64,000 nucleotides of DNA from Haematococcus lacustris. Its lineage: Eukaryota; Chlorophyta; Chlorophyceae; Chlamydomonadales; Haematococcaceae. Below the pieces are notes generated by a model. That model was not told the origin of the DNA and searched no databases. It saw nothing but the letters and a program-made list of their open reading frames with translations. Made by a program: the position numbers and the translations under genes. The stretch spans positions 186,001-250,000 of the forward strand of contig JASKMD010000013.1 in the NCBI GenBank assembly GCA_030144725.1, in the 5' to 3' direction. Below are positions 10,223 to 20,222 of this stretch, piece by piece. Every line of letters starts with the position of its first letter. Positions within the stretch are counted from its first letter, which is position 1.

Positions 10223-13200
10223 CTAACCCAGGTCCATGTCCCAAGCAACAGCTGTGGCCAGCAGAGCGCGCACAGTAGCATGCTTGCTGACCGGTGCATG
10301 CAGCTCGGTGAAGTCAACCCCCTCCCGCTGCATGAAGCCCTTGACCACGAGGCGTGCTTTGAGACGGGCAATGTGGCCCTGGCTGTCCTCCTTGACTGAA
10401 AACACCCAGCGGTTGTCCAGGGGGCGGCACCCCTGGGGCGGTTCCACCAGCTCCCATGTGCGGTGGCCATGCAAAGACTCCATCTCCGCATCTGTAGCAA
10501 CCGCCCACTGCTCAGCCAAGGCACTTGCACGCGCCTCTAGAATGGTGTGCGGAATAGGCACAGCTGCTGCGGGAAGCTGCAACACACAGGCTGCCAGGCT
10601 GCCAGCTGGTGGCAGCCCTTGCAAGCGAAGCGACTGCCGCAGCGGGACCGGGCATGCCGCTGGTTCAGCAGCTGAAGCACTTGCCCCACCCCCACCTGCT
10701 GAGGCTGCGCTGCCAGCTCCGCTGTCAGTACCTGAGCTGTCAGCTCCCACTGCTTCCCCACCCGCACCCCCTGTTGCCTGCTCAGGGCTTGGCTCTGCGG
10801 CTGGGGTGTGCACGCTCAGCTCTTCAGCTGTGGCCATGACCTCAGCCACCTCTGACACAGGCAGAGGCTCACCCCTTGCCATCTCATCAAAGATCACGTC
10901 CTTGGTGACAATGATTCTGCCACCAGGGACCAGCACTCTGTACGCCTTGCTGCCCATCTCATACCCAACCAGAAACCCCTGCACCGCCTTCCCTTCTAGC
11001 TTGGAACGCATGTGCTGAGGAATGTGAGCATAGGCTGTCGCACCAAACACCCGGAGCGCTGAAATGTCTGGCTTGACCCCGAAAAAGAGCTCCCACGGCG
11101 TTGCACCCTTGCCCCGCATGGGCGAGAGGTTCCGCAGGTGGTTAGCTGTGCGCACAGCCTCTGTCCACAGCCTTGCTGGCAGGCCAGCTGTGTAGAGCAT
11201 GCACCTGACCTTCTCAATCAGGGTGCGGTTCAGCCGCTCAGCGCTGCCATTCTGCTCAGGGCTGTAGGGCGCTGACCGCTGGTGCTGAATGCCCTTGCTT
11301 GCCAGAAAGGCCCTGACCTCCTGGTTGATGTACTCCGTGCCGTTGTCGCTGCGCAAAGCCTTCAGCTTGCGGCCGCTCTGAGTCTCAAGCCACTGCACTG
11401 TGCTGATGATGACCCCTGGCACATCTGACTTGGCTTTGACACACTCCACCAAGGACAGCCCGCTGTACTCATCCAGGAAGGTGACCACATAGCTATAGCC
11501 ACCCACCGAGGCGACATGGAATGGGCCGCACACATCAGTGTGCACCAGGTCAAGCACCCCCTTCACAGGGGGAGCCAGGGAGGGCAGCGTGTCTGCCACC
11601 CTGCGGTGCATCTTGCCCACAGCACACCCGGGGCACACACCGCTGCCGGCTGCTTTGCACTGCGCTGCGCTGATGCTTACGCCCGACACCATCCCCTTCC
11701 CAATTAGGTCTGCCATGGCCCCATAGCTCAGGTGACCTAGCCGCTCATGCAGAAGCTGCGGCGTCTCCGCTGTGACAGCATGGGCTGTAGCAGGGGGCTC
11801 ACACCCCACCACAGCTGGCTCTGCTGAGCACCGGATCAGGTATGACCTGCCCACCAGCGCACCCTTGACGCAGAAGCGGGCTGGGTTTGCCCTGTCCTCT
11901 ATTCTGATCCCACCCCCCTCCTGTACTACCCTCCAGCCCGCGAGGTCTGCTACCACGGTGGAGAGGTAATTGGCAGCTGCATCGGGAGCCCACAGGACAC
12001 CACGCAGTGTAAAACACTGCCCTGACTCACTGACTAGGCGGACATTACCCACCCCATGGGCTACCAGCCTGGCTGTGTTCTTGCCCAAGGCCAGGCTCAC
12101 CGGCTGTTCCACAGCTTGGAAATCATGCAGCAGGCTGCGGTCCGGGGTGATGTGGTGGCTAGCGCCGGAATCGGCCAGCCAGAAGCGCTCGCTGCAAAGC
12201 AAGCCTGAGGAGCGGGGCATGGCAGCAACCTGTGCTGCAGCAGCGAGGGATGGGGTGGGCTTGGCTGACACGCATGGGTATAGGGAGGAGAGCCCAGCTG
12301 CATGGCTCCAGCAGCACTGCACCTCACCCCCTGCCCCACCACCAGCTGCACCATTGTGCACCGCACCACCCTTGCTCCCACTGCTCCCACTGGCCCCACC
12401 ACTCCCACTGGCACCACTGCTAGGCACAGCCTGCATGGCCATCAGTTTAGCATGAAACAAGCCAGCAGTTGCACTACTAGCTGCCCGACCCTTGTCAGCC
12501 CCACGGTTGCTTGGAACCCCACTGCCCCCACCTGCCCCACCACCAGCTGCCCCACCACCCCCACCGCTGCTGCTACCGCTGCTGCTGCTGCCGCCTGGCT
12601 CCTTGCAGTCACGGGCAATATGCCCACGCTTGCCGCACTTGAAGCACTTTACACGGCTCAGGGCAGTAGGACTCGGTGAGGATGAGGAGGGATCAGCACC
12701 CGGCTTGGCAGCCGAATGCCGGCTGCTGCTGCTGGCTGGACTGGCACTAGACCTGCGGGGAGCGTGTATGGCTGCCAGCTGTGCGGGCTGCTGGTTGCGC
12801 ACACGCGCCTCTGCATTCTGCAAGCGCCGCTTCACATCAGCCAGGCTAGGGGCGGACGCATCAGCCCCTTGGGTGATGAACTCTCTGGCCATATCATAGG
12901 GAGGCAGGGAGGGAACAGCCTGCAGCAAAGCTCTGACCTGCACAGCCTCGCTGACGGTCTCGTCGGCCTCTGCCAACTCCAACACCAAGTCAGAGAGCCT
13001 GCTGCACAGCTGAGAGATGCTTTCCCCTGACCCCAGCTGCAGATGGTTGATCTGGTGCCACAGCTCAGAGCAATGGCTGAACCCCGTGCGCTGTTGGTCT
13101 GCAAGTAAGGCCTTCCATGCTGCAGGTGCTGTCTTTGCTGCTTGCACCATGCTGAGGTAGTGCCCCTTGCAGCAGCACAATAGCCAGGCATAAGCGCGCT

Positions 13201-13402
13201 CATTGCGCGCTGGGTCGCTGTCTGTGCCACACATAGCACTCCAGCAGCCAGCCATCATGAGCGCTCCCTGCGCATTCCCCTTCCATTCGACAAACGATGT
13301 GGACGCATTCAGCACGAGGATTGGCGGCGAAATATATGGCAAAGTTGCCATCGCACTGGACTGCGAGCCGGGAGTTTCTTTGCCTCCCTCAGATTTCGGC
13401 AT
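10223..13402 (-). CDS. Copia gag-pol polyprotein, truncated in reverse transcriptase
   Basis: The ATG at 13402 lies just inside the primer-binding site; another is at 13351. It encodes 1059 residues. Domains in order: Gag (about 20-230), CCHC zinc knuckle CFKCGKRGHIARDC (about 252), aspartic protease LADSGASHHI (about 407), GAG-pre-integrase ERLGHLSYG...CPGC (about 550), integrase core with VHTDVCGPF, SDNGTEYI and SPEQNGSAERLN (about 616-720), then the RT start NRWVFSVKEDSQGHIARLKARL...REGVDF. The frame stops right after AWDMDLG, before the catalytic aspartates. A leftover C-terminal piece, TKALPGVKYEFCKSGEAV, follows downstream, so the RT palm and RNase H were removed by an internal deletion. 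Confidence 0.92.
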   Translation of the reverse strand: MPKSEGGKETPGSQSSAMATLPYISPPILVLNASTSFVEWKGNAQGALMMAGCWSAMCGTDSDPARNERAYAWLLCCCKGHYLSMVQAAKTAPAAWKALLADQQRTGFSHCSELWHQINHLQLGSGESISQLCSRLSDLVLELAEADETVSEAVQVRALLQAVPSLPPYDMAREFITQGADASAPSLADVKRRLQNAEARVRNQQPAQLAAIHAPRRSSASPASSSSRHSAAKPGADPSSSSPSPTALSRVKCFKCGKRGHIARDCKEPGGSSSSGSSSGGGGGAAGGGAGGGSGVPSNRGADKGRAASSATAGLFHAKLMAMQAVPSSGASGSGGASGSSGSKGGAVHNGAAGGGAGGEVQCCWSHAAGLSSLYPCVSAKPTPSLAAAAQVAAMPRSSGLLCSERFWLADSGASHHITPDRSLLHDFQAVEQPVSLALGKNTARLVAHGVGNVRLVSESGQCFTLRGVLWAPDAAANYLSTVVADLAGWRVVQEGGGIRIEDRANPARFCVKGALVGRSYLIRCSAEPAVVGCEPPATAHAVTAETPQLLHERLGHLSYGAMADLIGKGMVSGVSISAAQCKAAGSGVCPGCAVGKMHRRVADTLPSLAPPVKGVLDLVHTDVCGPFHVASVGGYSYVVTFLDEYSGLSLVECVKAKSDVPGVIISTVQWLETQSGRKLKALRSDNGTEYINQEVRAFLASKGIQHQRSAPYSPEQNGSAERLNRTLIEKVRCMLYTAGLPARLWTEAVRTANHLRNLSPMRGKGATPWELFFGVKPDISALRVFGATAYAHIPQHMRSKLEGKAVQGFLVGYEMGSKAYRVLVPGGRIIVTKDVIFDEMARGEPLPVSEVAEVMATAEELSVHTPAAEPSPEQATGGAGGEAVGADSSGTDSGAGSAASAGGGGASASAAEPAACPVPLRQSLRLQGLPPAGSLAACVLQLPAAAVPIPHTILEARASALAEQWAVATDAEMESLHGHRTWELVEPPQGCRPLDNRWVFSVKEDSQGHIARLKARLVVKGFMQREGVDFTELHAPVSKHATVRALLATAVAWDMDLG

Positions 13403-13410
13403 TAGGCTTG

Positions 13411-13423
13411 TGGGCCCATAACC
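13411..13423 (-). other. Copia primer-binding site, half-tRNA iMet type
   Basis: In element sense GGTTATGGGCCCA follows the 5' LTR directly. It is complementary to the anticodon stem-loop of eukaryotic initiator tRNA-Met (TGGGCCCATAACC), not to a tRNA 3' end. Drosophila copia primes from such an internal site using a half-tRNA. Confidence 0.8.
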
Positions 13424-13661
13424 TAAAGGCAGCACAGCACTCGTTAGAGGGATGGCCTCGACCGGACAAACGCAGTTACAAACATAGGGCGAGCTTACGC
13501 TCACCTAAAGGCAGCACAGCACTCGTTAGAGGGATGGCCTCGACCGGACAAACGCAGTAAAGGCCCTACCGCAGAGCGCGAACTAAAACTGCCTCACACT
13601 TTAGTCAAGTACTCCCAGAAACTCTGATGGTCTGACTGACCTCAACCTCCTTACTCCAACA
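13424..13661 (-). repeat. Copia 5' LTR (minus-strand sense)
   Basis: 238 bp, apparently identical to the LTR at 9853-10090, including the internal duplication at 13424-13476 and 13506-13558. The element promoter and polyadenylation signals should lie here. Confidence 0.92.
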
Positions 13662-14468
13662 GTACACAGCCACCATCCTGAGCAATTTAGCAAGGCCGTC
13701 ACCTCTGAGGAGGTGAAGTGGCACACCCCATTCCTGGGTCATGAGGTCAGTTAGCTGCAAACAAATGCACACATGCACGTGTTAAAATGTGCTTGCCATG
13801 TGACAGAAATGCTGCTGGTGGTGATGATACTCAGAAAAAAGCTGATGTTGATGATGGGCACAGTTCAAGTAGCAAGTAGCTTGATGACGAGCACATGATG
13901 ACGTGCAAGTAGCAATTGCATGTGCAAGTTGCAAGTACAAGTGCAAGTGGCAAGTGCAAGTCACGCCACCCACCGTGTCATCAATCATCTCCTTGGTCAC
14001 CACATCTTGCGACGCGTTGCGTGAAGCACGCTGGCGCGATGGGGAGGGCTCCATGCCATCTTCGCCGCGGCGCTTGTGGGTAGACGATGCAGCTGAGGCT
14101 GCGGCTGCGTCGTGTTGCCGCACTAGCTGGACCATCTCTGGGTCGGGGGCTGTACATTTCTTGACATCAGTTGTAGAGCCGCTGATGTGCTGTGCGACGC
14201 GCGTCACGCTATTGATGCTGGCTGTCCAGGGGCAGCGCTTGCAGGTGACATGCCATGCCGACTTGCTGGGTGATTCCTCCCTATGCACCGTATCCCATAC
14301 TGCAGCGTAAAAGGAGGTGATGCGTCGCATCACGCAGCGCGCAGCTAGCTGACTAGGCCCGGACCGGTCGTGTCGTATTGCCGCATTGCTCGCTCATTTT
14401 AAGCCAAAAATTCAAGATCCGAAAACACGAGGAATACGACCGCATTATGACCGAATTTGGTAACACTG

Positions 14469-16806
14469 GTGCTCACCATGTGCCAACGGGTGCTTGACAC
14501 ATACGGTGGGTGGCCGCAGTGGAAGCTGATTTGGCTAAGGAGACTGCCCGTGTGGCAGCCCTGGAGGCTGAGGCTCTGGCCTTGGCCTTGAGCACATGAA
14601 GCATCTTTCCCACCACTTGTTTGCCACCTAACCCACCAATTGATTATCCCTGTGATCCTTTGGCATCTTAGCATTAGGCCTTCCTTGTGTGTGATGCCTT
14701 AAGCTAAGGAGCATGTGCGCGTTTGCGTTTAAGTTTGGATAGCTAACTTTGCTAACAACAGCCTTGGCGGCGTCGGAGGGAAAAAAAGAGTTAGCGGGGG
14801 TTTGAACCAGTAATCTCTCGCAACACGCTCGTGCTAGAATCCAACCGTGTTGGGAACACGGTAATACGCCACTTAATTGGACACGGGCTATCGTACTTGG
14901 TAACACTGGTGAGCACAGAGCAAAACCTCGTCTCTCCGGGGTTGAGCAGCTGCAGTGGCTTGTAGGCTGTGACGGTGTCGCTAGGGGCCACTGCCTTGGG
15001 TGCAGCTGCCTGGGCCACGGCCTCCGCAATGGCTGCCCTCCTTGCTGCTGCTCCAGGTTGGGCACCAGCTTGATGCCTGCTAGCTCCCCCACTGGGCAGC
15101 TGTCCAAGACCGGTGGCCAGTTGTCCACGACCAGCCATGGCACCACCTGCCTGCGGGCTGCCACCTCCAACGTTCAGCGGCTGTGCATGGCTTGGCAGCT
15201 GGACTCTTGCAGCCATCTCCATGGAAATGGTACGGAAGAGCCAGGTAACGGCCGGCCGAGCCCGGACAAAGTGCACAAGCCCCTTGGTCAGGGTGATGGT
15301 CCGCGCAGCCCACACGGGCTTGCCAATGTCCTCCAACAATAGGTCCAGGGTGTGTGAGCCACAGGGAATGGAAAGCACACGCAAGTCTTCATCCTCCTCC
15401 AGCATCTTGCCAGCGGCCACACAGTTGGCAGCATTGTCGGAGAAAACTGCCACCACGTCCTCCACTCCCACACGCATGATGACTGCCTTCAGCGTTTCCT
15501 TCAGGTACACACTCGTTTTCTTGTTGTTGCCCGTGTCTATTGCCGACTCCAGCATAGATCCAGATGGGGTGGTGACGGTGGCATTGAGCATAGAACGGGC
15601 AGATTCATCGGTGTAGCCGTCGAAGGAGACACTGCAGCCAAAATGGGACCGCTCAGCCCGCATGGGTGCCAGTTGACTGTCCAAGCGTTGCAGCGCCTGC
15701 ATACATGCAACACTCATGCATGTCTGGGTAATGCGGTTGAGAATAGGAATGTGCATGGTGATGCTGCTGGTGATGCATGGTGATGCTGCTGGTGATGCAT
15801 GGTGATGCTGATGCATGGTGATGCTGATGCATGTTGATGCTGATGAGAGTAGGAATGTGCATGGTGATGCTGATGGTGACGCTGATGCCAATGACGGTGA
15901 GCACTATGGTGATGTTGATGGTGAGCCATATGGAATCATCACCTTGGGGACAAGCACCGTTCGCATGTGTTCGCAACTTGGGGGTTTGTAGGTACCAGGG
16001 TACACAGCCACCATCCTGAGCAATTTAGCAAGGCCGTCACCTCTGAGGAGGTGAAGTGGCACACCCCATTCCTGGGTCATGAGGTCAGTTAGCTGCAAAC
16101 AAATGCACACATGCACGTGTTAAAATGTGCTTGCCATGTGACAGAAATGCTGCTGGTGGTGATGATACTCAGAAAAAAGCTGATGTTGATGATGGGCACA
16201 GTTCAAGTAGCAAGTAGCTTGATGACGAGCACATGATGACGTGCAAGTAGCAATTGCATGTGCAAGTTGCAAGTACAAGTGCAAGTGGCAAGTGCAAGTC
16301 ACGCCACCCACCGTGTCATCAATCATCTCCTTGGTCACCACATCTTGCGACGCGTTGCGTGAAGCACGCTGGCGCGATGGGGAGGGCTCCATGCCATCTT
16401 CGCCGCGGCGCTTGTGGGTAGACGATGCAGCTGAGGCTGCGGCTGCGTCGTGTTGCCGCACTAGCTGGACCATCTCTGGGTCGGGGGCTGTACATTTCTT
16501 GACATCAGTTGTAGAGCCGCTGATGTGCTGTGCGACGCGCGTCACGCTATTGATGCTGGCTGTCCAGGGGCAGCGCTTGCAGGTGACATGCCATGCCGAC
16601 TTGCTGGGTGATTCCTCCCTATGCACCGTATCCCATACTGCAGCGTAAAAGGAGGTGATGCGTCGCATCACGCAGCGCGCAGCTAGCTGACTAGGCCCGG
16701 ACCGGTCGTGTCGTATTGCCGCATTGCTCGCTCATTTTAAGCCAAAAATTCAAGATCCGAAAACACGAGGAATACGACCGCATTTTGACCGAATTTGGTA
16801 ACACTG
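14469..16806 (-). mobile_element. hAT unit 3, segment A inverted
   Basis: GTGCTCAC (14469-14476), inverted A (14477-14908, 432 bp), GTGAGCAC (14909-14916), B (14917-16806, 1890 bp). The right terminus at 16806 is followed by the outer duplication TTGCGCCG. It shares with unit 2 the variants that separate both from unit 1. Confidence 0.9.
14791..16671 (-). pseudogene. hAT transposase of unit 3, 3' end replaced by inversion
   Basis: Exons correspond to unit 1: 16671-16312, 16092-15943 and from 15696. The coding sequence is intact through the DUF659 core, then crosses GTGAGCAC into the inverted segment A. It ends at 14791 with an unrelated tail (SVTKYDSPCPIKWRI) instead of MCQRVLDT. Confidence 0.83.
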
Positions 16807-16814
16807 TTGCGCCG
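16807..16814. repeat. Right 8-bp target-site duplication of the hAT composite
   Basis: TTGCGCCG, identical to 5979-5986, directly after the right terminus CACTG. Confidence 0.93.
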
Positions 16815-17650
16815 GCATGGCCTCAAACACTTGAACTAACGCGCCGCTTGCCAGTAGATGCATTATAATTCGCAGCTGCCAATGTTACAAACGCTATCGA
16901 AAACGGTGCAGTATTGAGTGAGTATTTGCATGAAGATTACCAACCCCATGTTGGGACATCCCGACTGATGCTCTACTCTGGGCCGCTGCTTTGCGATGCC
17001 TGCAGTGCTGCCTGCAGTGCTGCCTGCGGTGCTGCCTGCGGTGCTGCCCCTGCCCTGCTGAGCTGAGGAGGCTGGTGCTACTCCCCAGCTGGTGCTACTC
17101 CCCACAGCATTGCCGCAGCAGTTGCTGCGCAACCACCAGCTGCTCTTGGGTGAATGCCAACGGAGTATCCACCTGCTGGTGTGCTTCAACTGAGGTATGT
17201 GGCAGCTAGAAGGTGTGGAGTTGAGACAGCGCTTGCAGCAGCTCAGGCCACCCTTCCTACTGTAATGTTGCGGAACAGTAAGCACCTGCAGCTGGGCTAG
17301 TGTGATGAAGGAGTGTGATGCCTCCCCTTCTCATCGGATCATCTCCTTCACGTCCTGCTGGGGCAGGTGCTGTGCCTCAGGGCAGGGCTGCAAGTTGAGG
17401 GCCACGGGAGGGAAGCTGTAGCATGTGCAGCCTAAGTGCAGCATGTAGTAGTAGTAGTTGTTACACTAAAGAGGCAGGGCTTGAATGGATACAAGCCAAC
17501 CTCCAAAGGTAAAAAGCCGAAGAGTTGAACTGAACGTGAAGCAAAAGAGGGAAACAAACTAGGAGAAGAGAACTCGGGGACCAAAGGAAAAGGAGCTTAT
17601 AGAGAAGAGGTAAATACTGGGACACGTGCTAAGGGAGACAGGAAGGTTAA
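16815..17650. other. Unassigned region between hAT composite and minisatellite
   Basis: No gene recognised. It contains a small ctgcctgcggtg tandem at about 16998-17050 and a dispersed 27-bp sequence at 16928-16954 (see the matching copy near 36325). Confidence 0.4.
16928..16954 (+). repeat. Dispersed repeat, copy A
   Basis: gcatgaagattaccaacccc followed by atgttgg recurs near 36325-36351 in the same orientation. Confidence 0.7.
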
Positions 17651-19968
17651 GGCTGAGCTTGAAGGATGGGCTGGAGGAGGTAGGGTGACCAACGAGGGGT
17701 CCAGGTGGGTGAGGGGCTAAGGGAGGGAGGAGGGGGAGGGTCAAAGGCTGAGCTTGAAGGAGGGGCTGGAGGAGGTAGGGTGACCAACGAGGGGTCCAGG
17801 TGGGTGAGGGGCTAAGGGAGGGAGGAGGGGGAGGGTCAAAGGCTGAGCTTGAAGGAGGGGCTGGAGGAGGTAGGGTGACCAACGAGGGGTCCAGGTGGGT
17901 GAGGGGCTAAGGGAGGGAGGAGGGGGAGGGTCAAAGGCTGAGCTTGAAGGAGGGGCTGGAGGAGGTAGGGTGACCAACGAGGGGTCCAGGTGGGTGAGGG
18001 GCTAAGGGAGGTAGGAGGGGGAGGGTCAAAGGCTGAGCTTGAAGGAGGGGCTGGAGGAGGTAGGGTGACCAACGAGGGGTCCAGGTGGGTGAGGGGCTAA
18101 GGGAGGGAGGAGGGGGAGGGTCAAAGGCTGAGCTTGAAGGAGGGGCTGGAGGAGGTAGGGTGACCAACGAGGGGTCCAGGTGGGTGAGGGGCTAAGGGAG
18201 GTAGGAGGGGGAGGGTCAAAGGCTGAGCTTGAAGGAGGGGCTGGAGGAGGTAGGGTGACCAACGAGGGGTCCAGGTGGGTGAGGGGCTAAGGGAGGGAGG
18301 AGGGGGAGGGTCAAAGGCTGAGCTTGAAGGAGGGGCTGGAGGAGGTAGGGTGACCAACGAGGGGTCCAGGTGGGTGAGGGGCTAAGGGAGGTAGGAGGGG
18401 GAGGGTCAAAGGCTGAGCTTGAAGGAGGGGCTGGAGGAGGTAGGGTGACCAACGAGGGGTCCAGGTGGGTGAGGGGCTAAGGGAGGGAGGAGGGGGAGGG
18501 TCAAAGGCTGAGCTTGAAGGAGGGGCTGGAGGAGGTAGGGTGACCAACGAGGGGTCCAGGTGGGTGAGGGGCTAAGGGAGGGAGGAGGGGGAGGGTCAAA
18601 GGCTGAGCTTGAAGGAGGGGCTGGAGGAGGTAGGGTGACCAACGAGGGGTCCAGGTGGGTGAGGGGCTAAGGGGGGTAGGAGGGGGAGGGTCAAAGGCTG
18701 AGCTTGAAGGAGGGGCTGGAGGAGGTAGGGTGACCAACGAGGGGTCCAGGTGGGTGAGGGGCTAAGGGAGGTAGGAGGGGGAGGGTCAAAGGCTGAGCTT
18801 GAAGGAGGGGCTGGAGGAGGTAGGGTGACCAACGAGGGGTCCAGGTGGGTGAGGGGCTAAGGGAGGGAGGAGGGGGAGGGTCAAAGGCTGAGCTTGAAGG
18901 AGGGGCTGGAGGAGGTAGGGTGACCAACGAGGGGTCCAGGTGGGTGAGGGGCTAAGGGAGGTAGGAGGGGGAGGGTCAAAGGCTGAGCTTGAAGGAGGGG
19001 CTGGAGGAGGTAGGGTGACCAACGAGGGGTCCAGGTGGGTGAGGGGCTAAGGGAGGGAGGAGGGGGAGGGTCAAAGGCTGAGCTTGAAGGAGGGGCTGGA
19101 GGAGGTAGGGTGACCAACGAGGGGTCCAGGTGGGTGAGGGGCTAAGGGAGGGAGGAGGGGGAGGGTCAAAGGCTGAGCTTGAAGGAGGGGCTGGAGGAGG
19201 TAGGGTGACCAACGAGGGGTCCAGGTGGGTGAGGGGCTAAGGGAGGTAGGAGGGGGAGGGTCAAAGGCTGAGCTTGAAGGAGGGGCTGGAGGAGGTAGGG
19301 TGACCAACGAGGGGTCCAGGTGGGTGAGGGGCTAAGGGAGGTAGGAGGGGGAGGGTCAAAGGCTGAGCTTGAAGGAGGGGCTGGAGGAGGTAGGGTGACC
19401 AACGAGGGGTCCAGGTGGGTGAGGGGCTAAGGGAGGTAGGAGGGGGAGGGTCAAAGGCTGAGCTTGAAGGAGGGGCTGGAGGAGGTAGGGTGACCAACGA
19501 GGGGTCCAGGTGGGTGAGGGGCTAAGGGAGGGAGGAGGGGGAGGGTCAAAGGCTGAGCTTGAAGGAGGGGCTGGAGGAGGTAGGGTGACCAACGAGGGGT
19601 CCAGGTGGGTGAGGGGCTAAGGGAGGGAGGAGGGGGAGGGTCAAAGGCTGAGCTTGAAGGAGGGGCTGGAGGAGGTAGGGTGACCAACGAGGGGTCCAGG
19701 TGGGTGAGGGGCTAAGGGAGGGAGGAGGGGGAGGGTCAAAGGCTGAGCTTGAAGGAGGGGCTGGAGGAGGTAGGGTGACCAACGAGGGGTCCAGGTGGGT
19801 GAGGGGCTAAGGGAGGTAGGAGGGGGAGGGTCAAAGGCTGAGCTTGAAGGAGGGGCTGGAGGAGGTAGGGTGACCAACGAGGGGTCCAGGTGGGTGAGGG
19901 GCTAAGGGAGGTAGGAGGGGGAGGGTCAAAGGCTGAGCTTGAAGGAGGGGCTGGGGGAGGTAGGGTGA
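17651..19968. repeat. 95-bp minisatellite, 24 full units plus a partial one
   Basis: Units start ggctgagcttgaaggagggg every 95 bp from 17651 to 19931. They are nearly identical. The main variant is gggagggagg versus gggaggtagg near the unit end, with one ggggggtagg unit at about 18670. Since 95 is not a multiple of 3, Pro-rich open frames drift through it and are not genes. Confidence 0.97.
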
Positions 19969-20222
19969 GGGTAAGGGTGGAGATGGAGATGGGGGTGTAT
20001 GTGGCGATGGGGGGTGGGGAGTAGGTGAAGAGGTAAGTGTAGGTGAAGAAGGAGGTGGAGGTGAACATGGAGGTGGAGGTGAACATGGAGGTGGAGGTGA
20101 AGATGGAGGTGGAGATGGAGGTGAAGAAGGAGGTGGAGGTGTAGTGGAAGATGAAGGTGGAGGTGAAAAAGGAGGTGGAGGTGAGCAGGAGGTGAGCAGG
20201 AGGAACGATGTGAGTAGGAGGA
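19969..20222. repeat. Purine-rich GGTGGAGGTGAA tract
   Basis: Irregular gaggtggaggtgaa/gatgg units continue from the minisatellite. Strong purine strand bias; no coding evidence. Confidence 0.7.

Larger units (their letters stand above)
9853..13661 (-). mobile_element. Copia LTR retrotransposon, 3809 bp, internally deleted
   Basis: It has 238-bp LTRs that look identical base for base, a 5-bp target duplication, a primer-binding site complementary to the anticodon arm of initiator tRNA-Met, a purine tract, and a minus-strand gag-pol with protease-integrase-RT order (Copia type). Most of reverse transcriptase and RNase H is deleted. Identical LTRs imply recent insertion, so a related complete element presumably supplied enzymes in trans. 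Confidence 0.93.
8639..14333 (-). pseudogene. hAT transposase of unit 2, broken by Copia and by inversion
   Basis: Exon 1 is at 14333-13974. Exon 2 is split by the Copia insertion (13754-13663 and 9852-9791). Exon 3 starts at 9544. After GETRFCSVLT the frame runs into the inverted segment A and terminates at 8639 with an unrelated tail, so the end present in unit 1 is lost. With an LTR retrotransposon inside exon 2 it cannot make intact transposase. Confidence 0.85.
8317..14468 (-). mobile_element. hAT unit 2, segment A inverted, interrupted by Copia
   Basis: Order on the plus strand: GTGCTCAC (8317-8324), inverted A (8325-8756, 432 bp), GTGAGCAC (8757-8764), B (8765-14468, of which 3814 bp is the Copia insertion and its target duplication). 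Removing the insertion leaves B at 1890 bp, the same as units 1 and 3. The inverted A ends in the element's own left terminus, directly joined to GTGAGCAC and B. Confidence 0.9.
5987..16806 (-). mobile_element. Composite of three hAT units with a nested Copia element
   Basis: The block starts CAGTGTTACCAA and ends TTGGTAACACTG, 12-bp terminal inverted repeats of hAT form, and is flanked by TTGCGCCG on both sides. It holds unit 1 (5987-8316, standard order), unit 2 (8317-14468, left 432 bp inverted, Copia inside) and unit 3 (14469-16806, left 432 bp inverted). Lengths add exactly: 2330 + 2 x 2338 + 3814 = 10820. Internal junctions carry GTGAGCAC or its complement GTGCTCAC next to element ends. 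The transposase reads on the minus strand. Only the outermost ends are flanked by host DNA. Confidence 0.93.

Noticed and set aside
13403..13504. N-terminal extension of the Copia polyprotein
   Set aside because: It would translate the LTR and the primer-binding site. The ATG at 13402 or 13351 is more sensible.
17559..20086. Series of overlapping Pro-rich frames every 95 bp
   Set aside because: They are shadows of the minisatellite; the frame rotates each unit.
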